Positions 47,695 to 57,227 of a DNA stretch of 64,000 nt are shown one piece after another. The notes below the pieces were generated by a model. It saw only the letters and a program-made list of their open reading frames with translations. It made no database searches and had not been told where the DNA came from. Every line of letters begins with the position of its first letter. Position 1 is the stretch's first letter. A program made the translations under genes and the position numbers. The stretch lies in the NCBI GenBank assembly GCA_945861345.1, contig CAMATX010000001.1, forward strand, positions 62,001 to 126,000, given 5' to 3'. Origin of the DNA: Comamonas sp. lk. Lineage in GTDB: Bacteria > Pseudomonadota > Gammaproteobacteria > Burkholderiales > Burkholderiaceae_C.

Positions 47695-48351
47695 TTAGGG
47701 CTCCCAGCGCAAGAAATTTCGGTACAGGGCTAAACCCTGATCCGCGCTTTTTTCGGGGTGAAACTGGGTGGCGAAAATATTATCGCGCGCCAGTGCGCTG
47801 ACAAAACGCCCGCCATAGTCGGTGGTCCCGGCGGCATGCACCGCCTGCGCGGGGTCGGTGTAGTAGCTGTGCACAAAATAGAAGTAGCTGCCATCGGGCA
47901 CCCCGGCCCAGACCGGGTGCGGCCCTTGGGGCCCAGCGCTTTGCCAGACGCGGTTCCAGCCCATGTGCGGCACTTTGTAGCGGCTGCCGTCGGGCTGCAA
48001 GCGCCCGGCCAGTGCAAATTTGCGCACCCGCCCGGGGATCAGGCCCAGACCGGGCGTGTCCAGCTCCTCGCTGTGGTCTAGCAACATTTGCATGCCTACG
48101 CACACGCCCATCAGTGGTTTGTGCGCTGCAGCATGGAGCACGGCGGGCAGCATGCCGCTGGCGCGCAGCTCGGCCATGCAGTCGCGCATGCCGCCCTGAC
48201 CGGGCAGGACCACGCGTTCGGCGGCCATCACTTCTTCGGGGCTGCGGGCCCATACCGCCTGCACGCCCTCTTGGGCGGCAGCGTGCATCACCGCTTGGGT
48301 GACCGAGCGCAAATTGCCCATGCCGTAATCGACGATAGCGACCGATGTCAT
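47695..48351 (-). CDS. hisH: Imidazole glycerol phosphate synthase glutaminase subunit HisH
   Basis: 218 aa class I glutamine amidotransferase: [11 protein letters not shown] start, oxyanion/nucleophile elbow [10 protein letters not shown] (Cys), and the C-terminal His-Glu pair in ATQFHPEKS. It supplies ammonia to HisF. 36 bp follow hisB on the same strand. Confidence 0.96.
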   Translation of the reverse strand: MTSVAIVDYGMGNLRSVTQAVMHAAAQEGVQAVWARSPEEVMAAERVVLPGQGGMRDCMAELRASGMLPAVLHAAAHKPLMGVCVGMQMLLDHSEELDTPGLGLIPGRVRKFALAGRLQPDGSRYKVPHMGWNRVWQSAGPQGPHPVWAGVPDGSYFYFVHSYYTDPAQAVHAAGTTDYGGRFVSALARDNIFATQFHPEKSADQGLALYRNFLRWEP

Positions 48352-48387
48352 AGCCCGATTGCGCCAGCAGGCAGCACCAAAATCACT

Positions 48388-49023
48388 TTAGAGCGCGCCT
48401 TTGGTCGAGGGGATGGTGCCGGCGGCACGCGCATCGCGCGTGGTGGCCATGCGCAGCGCGCGGGCAAAGGCTTTGAAAACCGTCTCGCACTGGTGGTGCG
48501 CGTTTTCGCCCTTGAGGTTGTCAATGTGCAAGGTGGCCCCTGCGTGGTTGACAAAACCCTGAAAAAATTCGTGGGCCAACTGGCTGTCAAAGCCGCCGAT
48601 CATGCCGCTTTTAAAGTCCACGTTCATCTCCAGGCCGGGGCGGCCCGAGAGGTCGATCACCACGCGCGAGAGCGCCTCGTCCAGCGGCACGTAGGCGTGG
48701 CCGTAGCGGTAAATGCCTTTTTTCTCGCCCAGCGCCTGCGCAAAAGCCTGGCCCAAGGTGATGCCCACGTCTTCTACGGTGTGGTGGCCGTCGATATGCA
48801 AATCGCCATGCGCCTCGATGTCCAGATCAATCAGGCCGTGGCGGGCGATCTGGTCGAGCATGTGGTCAAAAAAGCCGATACCCGTGGCAATGCGGGCCTG
48901 GCCGGTGCCGTCCAGATTCAGGGCGACGCGGATGCGCGTCTCTGCCGTGTTGCGGTGCACTTCGGCGCTGCGCTGCCCGGCAGCGGCAGGGGTGGTCACC
49001 AGACTGGATCGTGAGTCGGTCAT
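48388..49023 (-). CDS. hisB: Imidazoleglycerol-phosphate dehydratase HisB (monofunctional)
   Basis: 211 aa. The duplicated His motifs are [13 protein letters not shown]...[12 protein letters not shown] and the second half [12 protein letters not shown]...[17 protein letters not shown]...NAHHQCE, which bind Mn. The phosphatase half of the E. coli bifunctional HisB is absent, as usual in betaproteobacteria. The ATG overlaps the hisC stop by 4 bases. Confidence 0.96.
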   Translation of the reverse strand: MTDSRSSLVTTPAAAGQRSAEVHRNTAETRIRVALNLDGTGQARIATGIGFFDHMLDQIARHGLIDLDIEAHGDLHIDGHHTVEDVGITLGQAFAQALGEKKGIYRYGHAYVPLDEALSRVVIDLSGRPGLEMNVDFKSGMIGGFDSQLAHEFFQGFVNHAGATLHIDNLKGENAHHQCETVFKAFARALRMATTRDARAAGTIPSTKGAL

Positions 49024-50117
49024 AAAGAGGCCTCAAGCGCCGCAAGCAGCAGCGTGTTTTCGGGGGCTGTACCAACCGTTAGGCGCAGGCAGTTGGCCAG
49101 CAGTGGGTGCATTGTAGAAACGTTCTTGACCAGCACCTGGCGCGCCTTGAGGCCGGCGAACACGCGGTCCGCCGCGCCAGCAGCGCCCTGCACACGCACC
49201 AAAATCATATTGGCCTGGCTGGGGAACACCTGCAAACCGGGCAAGGCCGCCAGCGCTTGCGCCAGGCGCTCGCGCTCGGCGCAAATTTGCGCGGCCTGCG
49301 CGGCAAAAACCGGCGCATGCTCCAAGGCAAACAGCGCGCACTCGGCATTGAGCACGCTGACGTTGTACGGCGGGCGCACTTTGTCGATCTGGGCGACAAG
49401 GTCGGCAGGGCCCGCCATATAACCCAGGCGCACACCGGCCAGGCCGAATTTGGAGAGCGTGCGCATGAGCAAGACCTGGCGGTTGGCCTGCGGGTCTTGC
49501 TGGATTTCCTGCAGCCAACTGTGCGCGGCAAAGGGCTGGTAGGCCTCGTCCATCACCACCAGGGCGCCGTAGGCGCTGGCCTGCGCAATCAGGCGGCGCA
49601 GCACGGCCGCGTCCCACAAGTTGGCGGTCGGGTTGTTGGGGTAAGCGAAATAGACGATGGCCGGGCGGTGTTGCGCAATGGCCGCGGCCATGGCCGCCTC
49701 GTCCAGCGAAAAATCGCTTTGCAAGGGCACGCCGACAAAGCCCAGCCCTTGCAGGCGCGCCGACATGGCGTACATCACAAAGCCCGGCTCGGGCGCCAAC
49801 ACGGTGGCGCCCTGGTGGGCGCAGGCCAGGGCCAGCAGGCTGATCAGCTCGTCCGAGCCGTTGCCCAGCGTGAGCCCGTAGCCGGGTGGCAAGTCCATGG
49901 TGGCGGCCAGCGCTTGGCGCAGGTCGTTGATGCGCGCGCCGGGGTAGCGGTTGATGGCGACGCGGCCCAGGCGCTCACCCAGCTGGGCTTGCAAGTCGGC
50001 GGGCAGGCCGTAGGGGTTCTCCATGGCGTCGAGCTTGACCATGCTGCCCGCGTCTTGCACCACATAGGCGTGCATGGCTTGCACGTCGGGGCGGATCAAG
50101 CGCAGGTCGGCGCTCAT
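49020..50117 (-). CDS. hisC: Histidinol-phosphate aminotransferase HisC
   Basis: 365 aa fold-type I PLP enzyme: MENPYGLP near the N-terminus, [20 protein letters not shown], the DEAYQPF Asp/Tyr region, and the PLP lysine in [17 protein letters not shown]. Seventh step of histidine synthesis. Coupled by 4-base overlaps to hisD upstream and hisB downstream. Confidence 0.96.
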   Translation of the reverse strand: MSADLRLIRPDVQAMHAYVVQDAGSMVKLDAMENPYGLPADLQAQLGERLGRVAINRYPGARINDLRQALAATMDLPPGYGLTLGNGSDELISLLALACAHQGATVLAPEPGFVMYAMSARLQGLGFVGVPLQSDFSLDEAAMAAAIAQHRPAIVYFAYPNNPTANLWDAAVLRRLIAQASAYGALVVMDEAYQPFAAHSWLQEIQQDPQANRQVLLMRTLSKFGLAGVRLGYMAGPADLVAQIDKVRPPYNVSVLNAECALFALEHAPVFAAQAAQICAERERLAQALAALPGLQVFPSQANMILVRVQGAAGAADRVFAGLKARQVLVKNVSTMHPLLANCLRLTVGTAPENTLLLAALEASL

Positions 50118-51490
50118 GGTTTGGCCGGCGTCATGCGCATTTCGGCGGCGCGGGCGTGGGCCTGCAGGCCTTCGCCGTGCGCCAGCACCGAGGCGGTATG
50201 GCCCAGCGTTTGGGCGCCAGCCTCGGACACTTCGATGATGCTGCTGCGCTTTTGAAAGTCATAGACCCCCAGGGGCGACGAAAAGCGCGCCGTGCCGCTG
50301 GTGGGCAGCACATGGTTGGGGCCGGCGCAGTAGTCGCCCAGGCTCTCACTGGTAAAGGCGCCCAGAAATATCGCGCCGGCGTGCACCAGCAGGGGCTCCC
50401 AGCGCTGCGGCTGGGCGCTGCTGACTTCCAGGTGCTCGGGGGCGATGCGGTTGCTGATGGCACAGGCCTCTTCCATGCTGCGCGTCTGGATGAGCGCGCC
50501 GCGCCCGTTGAGCGAGGCGGCAATGATCTCGCGCCGGGGCATCTCGGGCAGCAGGCGGTCGATGCAGGCCTGCACCGCCTCCAGGTAGGCGGCGTCGGGG
50601 CAGAGCAAGATGCTTTGGGCCAGCTCGTCGTGCTCAGCCTGGCTGAACAAGTCCATGGCCACCCATTCGGCCGGCGTGCTGCCGTCGGCGATGACCAATA
50701 TTTCGGACGGCCCGGCAATCATGTCGATGCCTACGCTGCCAAATACGCGCCGCTTGGCGGCAGCGACGTAGGCGTTGCCGGGGCCGGTGATTTTGTCGAC
50801 ACGCGGCACCGTGGCCGTGCCGTAGGCCAAAGCGCCACTGGCCTGCGCGCCGCCGATGGTGAAAGCCCGCGTAACGCCGGCCACATAGGCGGCGGCCAGC
50901 ACGAGCTCGTTGCGCTCGCCCATGGCGGCCAAAGCGCCCTGCCCCGGCGCGCCGCCGGTAGCCACACTGCCGCGCACCGGCGTAGGCACCACCATGATGA
51001 TCTCGGCCACACCGGCCACATGGGCGGGGATGGCGTTCATCAAAAGGCTGGACGGATAGGCCGCTTTACCGCCGGGCACATAAATGCCCGCGCGGTCCAC
51101 CGGAGTCACTTTTTGGCCTAGCAAAGTGCCTTGCGCGTCGCGGTACTGCCAGCTTTGGCCGCAGGCTTGTTTTTGGGCCTCGTGGTAGCTGCGGATGCGC
51201 GCGGCGGCGTTTTGCAGGGCTACTTTTTGCGCCTCGGGCAAGGCCTCAAACGCGGCTTTGAAATCGGCTTGCTGCAGCTCCAGGTCGGCCATGCGGGCCG
51301 CTTGCAGGCCGTCAAAGCGCGCGGTGTAGTCCAGCACGGCGGCGTCGCCGCGCTTTTGAACGTCGGCCAGGATGTCGGCCACGCGCTGCTCAATGGCGGC
51401 GTCGGTATCGGCCGACCAGTGCAGGCGCTGCTGCAAAGCGGCGTCAAAGTCGCTTTGCGTGGTGCTCAGGCGCAGGGGGCGGGCCTTCAT
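50114..51490 (-). CDS. hisD: Histidinol dehydrogenase HisD
   Basis: 458 aa. Family motifs are [58 protein letters not shown] and [13 protein letters not shown]. Zn-dependent, NAD-linked last two steps to histidine. It is somewhat longer than the common 430 aa; the extra residues are in the loop around [12 protein letters not shown]. Overlaps hisG by 4 bases. Confidence 0.96.
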   Translation of the reverse strand: MKARPLRLSTTQSDFDAALQQRLHWSADTDAAIEQRVADILADVQKRGDAAVLDYTARFDGLQAARMADLELQQADFKAAFEALPEAQKVALQNAAARIRSYHEAQKQACGQSWQYRDAQGTLLGQKVTPVDRAGIYVPGGKAAYPSSLLMNAIPAHVAGVAEIIMVVPTPVRGSVATGGAPGQGALAAMGERNELVLAAAYVAGVTRAFTIGGAQASGALAYGTATVPRVDKITGPGNAYVAAAKRRVFGSVGIDMIAGPSEILVIADGSTPAEWVAMDLFSQAEHDELAQSILLCPDAAYLEAVQACIDRLLPEMPRREIIAASLNGRGALIQTRSMEEACAISNRIAPEHLEVSSAQPQRWEPLLVHAGAIFLGAFTSESLGDYCAGPNHVLPTSGTARFSSPLGVYDFQKRSSIIEVSEAGAQTLGHTASVLAHGEGLQAHARAAEMRMTPAKP

Positions 51491-52161
51491 GGCAGCGGCG
51501 GCGCGGGCTGGGCCAGCGCGTCGGAAAACGCGCTGATGATGTGGCGGATGGGCTCGCGCTTGAGCTTCAAGGCCGCCTGGTTGACGATCAGGCGCGAGCT
51601 GATGTCCATGATGCGCTCGACCTCGATCAAATTGTTGGCACGCAAGGTGTTGCCGGTAGATACCAAGTCCACGATGGCGTCGGCCAGCCCCACCAAAGGC
51701 GCCAATTCCATGCTGCCATAGAGTTTGATCAGGTCGACGTGTACGCCCTTGCTGGCGAAAAAATCGCGCGCGATGGCCACGTACTTGGTCGCCACCCGCA
51801 GGCGCGCGCCCTGGCGCACGGCGTGCGCGTAATCAAAATCGGCGCGCACGGCCACGCTGATGCGGCACTTGGCGATTTGCAAATCTAAGGGCTGAAACAG
51901 GCCGGCGCTGCCGCCGCCCCAGTCGCTGGCGTGCTCGAGCAAGGTGTCTTTGCCGGTAATGCCCATGTCTGCGCCGCCAAACTGCACATAGGTGGGGACG
52001 TCGGTAGCGCGCACCACCAGTACGCGCACGCCGGGCTGGTTGGTGTCCAAAATCAGCTTGCGCGAGGTCTCCGGGTCGTCCAGCACCGTGATGCCGGCGG
52101 CCTGCAGCAGTGGCAAGGTTTCTTCAAAAATCCGGCCCTTGGACAGTGCGATCGTGATCAT
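51487..52161 (-). CDS. hisG: ATP phosphoribosyltransferase HisG, short form
   Basis: 224 aa. N-terminal [27 protein letters not shown] and a phosphate loop near [14 protein letters not shown]. The C-terminal regulatory domain of long HisG is missing, so this is the HisG-S form that needs the HisRS-like HisZ subunit. No hisZ is present in the window. It is the first gene of the his operon, 12 bp after the bolA stop. Confidence 0.95.
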   Translation of the reverse strand: MITIALSKGRIFEETLPLLQAAGITVLDDPETSRKLILDTNQPGVRVLVVRATDVPTYVQFGGADMGITGKDTLLEHASDWGGGSAGLFQPLDLQIAKCRISVAVRADFDYAHAVRQGARLRVATKYVAIARDFFASKGVHVDLIKLYGSMELAPLVGLADAIVDLVSTGNTLRANNLIEVERIMDISSRLIVNQAALKLKREPIRHIISAFSDALAQPAPPLP

Positions 52162-52173
52162 GGTCGTTCGTGC

Positions 52174-52416
52174 TCAGGCCTGTTGGGCCACCCACTCGGC
52201 GGGGGTGAAGGTTTTCATGGACAGTGCGTGTACTTCGTCGGTTTTTATGCGCTCGCCCAAGGTGGCGTAGACCAGCTGGTGGCGTCCGATCAGGCGCTTG
52301 CCCTCGAAAGCGGCCGAGACAATGGTGGCATACCAGTGGCGCCCGTCGCCCTCCACCTGCAAATGCGTGCAGGGCAGTCCGGCGTGGATAAGGGCTTGGA
52401 GTTGGTCAGCAGTCAT
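52174..52416 (-). CDS. BolA/IbaG-family protein
   Basis: 80 aa with the BolA fold: LQVEGDGRHWYATIVSAAFEGKRLIGRHQLVYATLG, then HALSMKTFTPAEW. The FEGK..IGRHQ.VY core with a conserved His is the IbaG type that partners monothiol glutaredoxins in Fe-S handling. It lies between the ABC exporter and hisG. In related bacteria murA usually follows this gene, but it is absent here. Confidence 0.93.
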   Translation of the reverse strand: MTADQLQALIHAGLPCTHLQVEGDGRHWYATIVSAAFEGKRLIGRHQLVYATLGERIKTDEVHALSMKTFTPAEWVAQQA

Positions 52417-52431
52417 AGCGATAAGGCAGCT

Positions 52432-53187
52432 TTAGCTGCGGATTTTGTAACCAATGCGCAACAGATGCAAACCGATGGCGAACACCAGCAGCGTCGAGCC
52501 GCCCACCACCGCCAGGCTCAGCCAGGGCGACACGTCGCTGACGCCAAAAAAACCGTAGCGCAGGCCGTCGATCATGTAAAAAAACGGGTTGCAGTGGCTC
52601 ACGGTTTGCCAAAACGCGGGCAGCGAATGGATGGAATAAAACACGCCACTCAAAAACGTCATGGGCATGACCACGAAGTTTTGGAAGGCCGCCAGCTGGT
52701 CGAACTTTTCCGCCCACAAACCGGCAATCAGACCCAAAGTGCCCATCATGGCCGCGCCCAGCACCGCGAACACCACAATAAACACCGGCTGCGCAAAACT
52801 GATGGGCGTAAAAAACGCCGCCACCGCATACACGCCCAGGCCCACCACCAAGCCGCGCACCACGGCCGCGCCCACGTAGGCCACAAACCAATGCCAGTAG
52901 GACAAGGGAGTAAGCAAAATAAACACCAGATTGCCCATGACCTTGCTCATGATCAGCGAGGAGGAGCTGTTGGCAAAGGCGTTTTGCAGCAAGCTCATCA
53001 TGGCCAGGCCGGGCACCAAAAATGCGGTGTAGCTCACCTGGTCGTAGACCTTCACGTGGTCTTCGAGCGCGTGGCCAAAAATCAGCATGTACAGCATGGC
53101 GGTGAGCACCGGGCCGGCGATGGTCTGGAACGCGACTTTCCAAAACCGCAGAATCTCTTTGTACAACAGGGTTTGCCAGCCGTTCAT
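52432..53187 (-). CDS. ABC-2 type exporter permease (YadH-like)
   Basis: 251 aa, six membrane helices, with GWQTLLYKEILRFWKV at the N-terminus and the ABC-2 signature region MTFLSGVFYSIHSLPAFWQTVSHCNPFFYMIDGLRYG. The ATG overlaps the stop of the ATPase gene by 4 bases. The substrate is unknown; the fixed place beside mla genes hints at envelope biogenesis (inference). Confidence 0.93.
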   Translation of the reverse strand: MNGWQTLLYKEILRFWKVAFQTIAGPVLTAMLYMLIFGHALEDHVKVYDQVSYTAFLVPGLAMMSLLQNAFANSSSSLIMSKVMGNLVFILLTPLSYWHWFVAYVGAAVVRGLVVGLGVYAVAAFFTPISFAQPVFIVVFAVLGAAMMGTLGLIAGLWAEKFDQLAAFQNFVVMPMTFLSGVFYSIHSLPAFWQTVSHCNPFFYMIDGLRYGFFGVSDVSPWLSLAVVGGSTLLVFAIGLHLLRIGYKIRS

Positions 53188-54134
53188 GCCGCTGCTCCTT
53201 GGCTGGCCGCTTGGCTGCCGGCGTGTTTTTGCATGACGTCTAAGAACACGTCTTCGAGGTCGGCTTTGCGGATTTCGACGTCCTCGGCCAGCAAACCGGC
53301 CTGGCGCACGGCGGCCAAATAGCGCTCGATGTCCACCGCCTCTTTGGCCGGAAATTGCACGATGCGCCCGGTCACACGGGCCTGCGCCGCCAGTTCCGGG
53401 GGCAAATGGCCATCGACCTTGAAGCGCAGCACATTGCTGGAGGCGGCCTTGAGCAACTCGCTGGTGTGGTCCAGCGCCACGATGCGGCCCGACTTGAGCA
53501 TGGCAATGCGCCCGCACAAGGCCTCGGCCTCTTCCAAATAGTGGGTGGTCAGGAGCACGGTATGGCCTTGCTGGTTGAGCTTGGCGATAAATTGCCACAG
53601 GGTTTGGCGCAGCTCGACATCCACGCCGGCGGTCGGCTCGTCCAGCACGATCACCGGCGGCTTGTGCACCAGCGCTTGGGCCACCAAAAAGCGGCGCTTC
53701 ATGCCGCCCGAGAGCTGGCGCATATTGGCTTGGGCCTTGTCGGCCAGGCCCAGGCTCTCGAGCAGCTCGTCGATCCAGGGGCCGTTGTTGCGCACACCGA
53801 AGTAGCCCGACTGGATGCGCAAAGCCTCGCGGATATTGAAAAACGGATCGAACACCAGCTCCTGGGGCACCACGCCGAGCTTGCGGCGCGCCTGCGCGTA
53901 GTCGCGCTGCACATCGCTGCCCAAGACGCTGACCGAACCACCGCTGGGGCGCGTGAGGCCCGCGAGCATGCTGATCATGGTGGTCTTGCCGGCCCCGTTG
54001 GGGCCAAGCAAACCAAAGAATTCGCCCTCTTCGATGTCCAGGCTGACATGGTCAACGGCTAGAAAGGTACTGCCTGCGGGGCCTTTGGGCGAGGTATAGG
54101 ATTTGGAAATGGACTGAAAGGAAATTGCGGGCAT
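53184..54134 (-). CDS. ABC-2 type exporter ATP-binding protein (YadG-like)
   Basis: 316 aa. Walker A GPNGAGKTT (about residues 44-52), signature LSGGMKRRFLVAQAL, Walker B VIVLDEPTAGVD and switch His in LLTTHYLEEAEAL. A C-terminal extension of about 75 residues is of the DrrA/YadG kind. It pairs with the permease gene downstream. A 90-bp gap separates it from mlaB. Confidence 0.94.
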   Translation of the reverse strand: MPAISFQSISKSYTSPKGPAGSTFLAVDHVSLDIEEGEFFGLLGPNGAGKTTMISMLAGLTRPSGGSVSVLGSDVQRDYAQARRKLGVVPQELVFDPFFNIREALRIQSGYFGVRNNGPWIDELLESLGLADKAQANMRQLSGGMKRRFLVAQALVHKPPVIVLDEPTAGVDVELRQTLWQFIAKLNQQGHTVLLTTHYLEEAEALCGRIAMLKSGRIVALDHTSELLKAASSNVLRFKVDGHLPPELAAQARVTGRIVQFPAKEAVDIERYLAAVRQAGLLAEDVEIRKADLEDVFLDVMQKHAGSQAASQGAAA

Positions 54135-54224
54135 AAGCGGTTAATTTTACGCCCCGGTCACGGACGCGGGCGGCGACCGCCAGAAAGACCTGCGCGCCGG
54201 TGGCGCGGCCAACAGGACTAAGGA

Positions 54225-54509
54225 TTAAGCGGCATTCGCCGGAGCCGTCGGCACTAACAAAGCGTGCACGCCGTACAGGCGCGCCAGCGCCAGCAGGCGC
54301 TCGGGTGCGTCGGTGAGCACGAGTTCTTTGTTCAGGCCCAGGCACATGCGGCGCAGTTCGAGCACGACCGCGAGCACTGAGGAATCAAATTCTTGCAAAT
54401 GCTGCGCGTCCAGAGCCACGCGCTGGGGCGCTTGCGGCAACTGCGCGCTCAGCGCCGCCAGGCAGCTATTGGCTAACGCATGGGTGACACGCTGGGGCAG
54501 GCTGAGCAT
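54225..54509 (-). CDS. mlaB: STAS-domain lipid transport protein MlaB
   Basis: 94 aa STAS domain: VALDAQHLQEFDSSVLAVVLELRR with the conserved DSS pattern and an ending FLDAPERLLALARLYGV-like helix. In E. coli MlaB binds MlaF and stimulates the transporter. The gene starts 1 base after the mlaC stop, in the order mlaFEDACB. Sequence divergence is normal for this small subunit. Confidence 0.88.
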   Translation of the reverse strand: MLSLPQRVTHALANSCLAALSAQLPQAPQRVALDAQHLQEFDSSVLAVVLELRRMCLGLNKELVLTDAPERLLALARLYGVHALLVPTAPANAA

Positions 54510-54510
54510 G

Positions 54511-55149
54511 TCAGGACTTTTTGCTGTTGGATTTGTTGCGCGCGGCCAGCGAGTCGATCAGGCCGTCAATGCCTTTGGCATTGATTTCCTGGGCAAACTG
54601 GCTGCGGTAGGTCTCGACCAACCAGACGCCCAGTACATTGAGGTTGTAAATGCGCCAACCTGCGCCCTGGCCCGGGGTTTTTTCCAGGCGGTAATCGAGC
54701 TGGATGGGGTCGCTGCCGCCGCGCACTTCGCTGCGCACAATGACTTCTTTGTCCTCCGGCGCTGCGCGCAAAGGCTTGATAAAAATCGTCTGGTCGCTAA
54801 TTTGCGACAGCGCACCCGAATAGGTACGCACCAGCAAGATTTTGAACTCCTCTTGCAATCGCTTTTGCTGCTCGGGGCTGGCCTGGCGCCAACCCGGCCC
54901 GACGGCCGAGGCGGTCATGCGCTGGAAATCGACGTGCGGCATGATGCGTGTGTCCACCAAGGCAATGACCTTGCCCAGATCGCCGCTGCGCATGCTTTTG
55001 TCGGCCTTGATGGTCTCAAGGACATCGGTCGAGATGCGCTTAACAAAGAGGTCCGGCGCCTCGTCCTGGGCGTGGGCCACGGGGTTGGCGCCCAGCAACA
55101 GCAGGCTGGCCGCAAGGGCACAAAAAAAAGTCCAGATCCGGTGATGCAT
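54511..55149 (-). CDS. mlaC: Phospholipid-binding periplasmic shuttle MlaC
   Basis: 212 aa. Signal peptide ends near VAHAQ (residue 28). The Tol-Tol-Ttg2 fold follows: MPHVDFQRMTASAVGPGWRQAS, LLVRTYSGALSQ, VIVRSEVRGG and the C-terminal WRIYNLNVLGVWLVETYRSQFAQEIN. It carries phospholipid between MlaA (outer membrane) and MlaD. ATG 55149 was chosen for the signal peptide. 58 bp follow mlaA. Confidence 0.95.
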   Translation of the reverse strand: MHHRIWTFFCALAASLLLLGANPVAHAQDEAPDLFVKRISTDVLETIKADKSMRSGDLGKVIALVDTRIMPHVDFQRMTASAVGPGWRQASPEQQKRLQEEFKILLVRTYSGALSQISDQTIFIKPLRAAPEDKEVIVRSEVRGGSDPIQLDYRLEKTPGQGAGWRIYNLNVLGVWLVETYRSQFAQEINAKGIDGLIDSLAARNKSNSKKS

Positions 55150-55207
55150 AGTTTTCCCTGAGGTTTTCGAAGGCACTGGCCCCAAGAGGCTGCGCAATAC
55201 CGGCATT

Positions 55208-55942
55208 TTAAGGTTGGTCTTCGGGCGGATCGGGATCGTCACCGCCATTGAGCAGATAGCGCTGGCGTTGCAAATAGGAGTCGCGGGTAAAGGTGTAGGG
55301 GTCCAGGGCGGCGGCTTTGATCACGTCGCCCGCTTGCAAATAGGTTTCCCGCAGATCAATAAAGCTCATCAGCATGAGCGCATCACGGGCGATGACGCTA
55401 TCGACATGGTTGGCCACATTGCCCCAGCGGTCCACGGGCAGCATGGCCACCTCGCGCAGGGTGCGGGGGCCCAAAAACGGCAGCACCACATAGGGGCCGG
55501 CCCCAATGCCCCAGCGCCCCAAGGTGACGCCTGCATCGGCGGGATGCTTGTCGATGTCCCACTCGGAGGCGACATCAATCAGGCCAAAAACACCGATGGT
55601 GCTGTTGACCACCACCCGTTTGATGCTGTCAGCGGTCGCCTTGGGCCGCAGCGCCAGGGCGTTATTGGGCACGGACCAGACATCCGTGAGATTGCCAAAA
55701 AAATGGTTCACGCCCCGGCGCGCCCAGTGCGGCAAGACCTGGACATAAACCTGCATAAAGGGTTTGACCACTACGCGGTCCAAGGCGTCATTAAATCCGT
55801 AAATCGCGCGGTTCATCGGCTCCCAAGGGTCCGTGGGCGCGGGCGTGGCGGCGCTGCTCAGCCCGCAGGCCAGCGCCACAACCAGCCCCAACAAGCCCTG
55901 GCGCAGGCCGGCGCGTACGCCGGGCAGCATTGCAATTGCCAT
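55208..55942 (-). CDS. mlaA: Outer-membrane lipid asymmetry protein MlaA (VacJ)
   Basis: 244 aa. N-terminal signal with a borderline lipobox (VALAC, Cys about residue 26), then DPWEPMNRAIYGFNDALD, the VNHFFGNLTDVWSVPNNAL helix and GPYVVLPFLGPRTLRE. It removes misplaced phospholipid from the outer leaflet. The ATG at 55942 overlaps the mlaD stop (TGATG); a TTG one codon earlier is possible. Unlike in E. coli, mlaA sits inside the operon. Confidence 0.94.
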   Translation of the reverse strand: MAIAMLPGVRAGLRQGLLGLVVALACGLSSAATPAPTDPWEPMNRAIYGFNDALDRVVVKPFMQVYVQVLPHWARRGVNHFFGNLTDVWSVPNNALALRPKATADSIKRVVVNSTIGVFGLIDVASEWDIDKHPADAGVTLGRWGIGAGPYVVLPFLGPRTLREVAMLPVDRWGNVANHVDSVIARDALMLMSFIDLRETYLQAGDVIKAAALDPYTFTRDSYLQRQRYLLNGGDDPDPPEDQP

Positions 55943-56421
55943 CAATCGCCTTGCTTAGGACCGGCACCGCTGGCCGCTTTGCTGTACAAAAACTGGCTGA
56001 TCAGGCTCTCGAGCACAACCGCCGATTGGGTACTGGCAATGGTGTCGCCACTGGCCAAAGTGGCCTCTTCGGAGCCGGCCTCGATGCCCAGGTACTGCTC
56101 GCCGAGCAAGCCGCTGGTCAGGATCTTGAGCGAGCTGTCCTTGGGAAATGCGTAGCGGCTTTCCATGGACAAGTACACGGTGGCCTGAAAGCTTTTGTCG
56201 TCAAACAAGATTTTTTCCACCCGACCGACCACCACGCCTGCGCTGCGTACGGCGGCTTTGGCTTTCAGGCCGCCGACGTTGTCAAACTTGGCGGTCACTT
56301 TGTAGGTGGACTGGAAATTGAGGCTAAGCAAATTGGCCGACTGCAGCGCCAAAAACAAAATCGCCACCGCGCCGATGAGCACAAAAAGCCCAACCCAGAC
56401 ATCATTTTTAGAGCGTTGCAT
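55942..56421 (-). CDS. mlaD: MCE-domain lipid transport protein MlaD
   Basis: 159 aa. An N-terminal membrane helix (about residues 8-28, WVGLFVLIGAVAILFLALQ) is followed by one MCE domain with YKVTAKFDNVGGLKAKAAVRSAGVVVGRV and the pore-loop region LGEQYLGIEAG. MlaD forms the periplasmic hexamer of the MlaFEDB transporter. 23 bp follow mlaE. Confidence 0.95.
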   Translation of the reverse strand: MQRSKNDVWVGLFVLIGAVAILFLALQSANLLSLNFQSTYKVTAKFDNVGGLKAKAAVRSAGVVVGRVEKILFDDKSFQATVYLSMESRYAFPKDSSLKILTSGLLGEQYLGIEAGSEEATLASGDTIASTQSAVVLESLISQFLYSKAASGAGPKQGD

Positions 56422-56444
56422 GCGAATACTTTCTTCAATGCGCG

Positions 56445-57227
56445 TCAGATGGTGAACATCATCGCGGTCAATACAAAATCAAGAACCAGGACTGAGAGCG
56501 AGGCCATCACCACCGTACGGGTGGTGGCGCTGGCCACACCCTCGGGCGTGGCCTGGGCCTCGTAGCCCTGCAAAAGCGCGATAAAACTCACGGTGAACCC
56601 AAAAATAATGCTTTTGATGACGCCGTTGCCCACGTCGCGCCAGACGTCCACGCCGCCTTGGATCTGGCTCCAAAACGAGCCCGCGTCCACACCAATCATC
56701 ACCACGCCGACCACCCAGCCGCCAATAATGCCCATGGCGCTGAACACCGCCGCCAACAAAGGCATGGCGATCACGCCGCCCCAAAAACGCGGCGCCAACA
56801 CGCGCTGCACCGGGTCGACGGCCATCATTTCCATGACGCTGATTTGCTCGCCCGCTTTCATGAGGCCAATCTCGGCGGTCAGCGAGGTGCCGGCGCGTCC
56901 GGCAAAAAGCAAGGCGGTCACTACCGGCCCCAATTCGCGCACCAGGCTAAGGGCCACCAAAAGCCCCAGCGCCTCGGAGGAGCCGTAACGCTGCAAGGTG
57001 TAGTAGCCCTGCAGGCCAAACACAAAGCCGACAAACAGGCCGGAAAACGCAATGATGACCAGCGAAAAATTGCCCAAGAAGTGAATTTGGTCGCGAATCA
57101 GGCCAAAGCGCTGCAAGCTGGCCGGGCCGGTGAGCAGCAGGCGCACAAACAGGCGCGCGCCGTAGCCAATGTGGGCCAACTTGCGGCGCACGGCAAAACC
57201 GAGGGTGGCCAGGGCGTGGGGCTGCAT
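56445..57227 (-). CDS. mlaE: Lipid transport permease MlaE
   Basis: 260 aa, five to six membrane helices. MlaE signature ELGPVVTALLFAGRAGTSLTAEIGLMKAGEQISVMEMMAVDP, followed by LAPRFWGGVIAMPLL. It is the permease of the inner-membrane lipid transporter. Its start shares one base with the mlaF stop, so the two are coupled. Confidence 0.96.
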   Translation of the reverse strand: MQPHALATLGFAVRRKLAHIGYGARLFVRLLLTGPASLQRFGLIRDQIHFLGNFSLVIIAFSGLFVGFVFGLQGYYTLQRYGSSEALGLLVALSLVRELGPVVTALLFAGRAGTSLTAEIGLMKAGEQISVMEMMAVDPVQRVLAPRFWGGVIAMPLLAAVFSAMGIIGGWVVGVVMIGVDAGSFWSQIQGGVDVWRDVGNGVIKSIIFGFTVSFIALLQGYEAQATPEGVASATTRTVVMASLSVLVLDFVLTAMMFTI

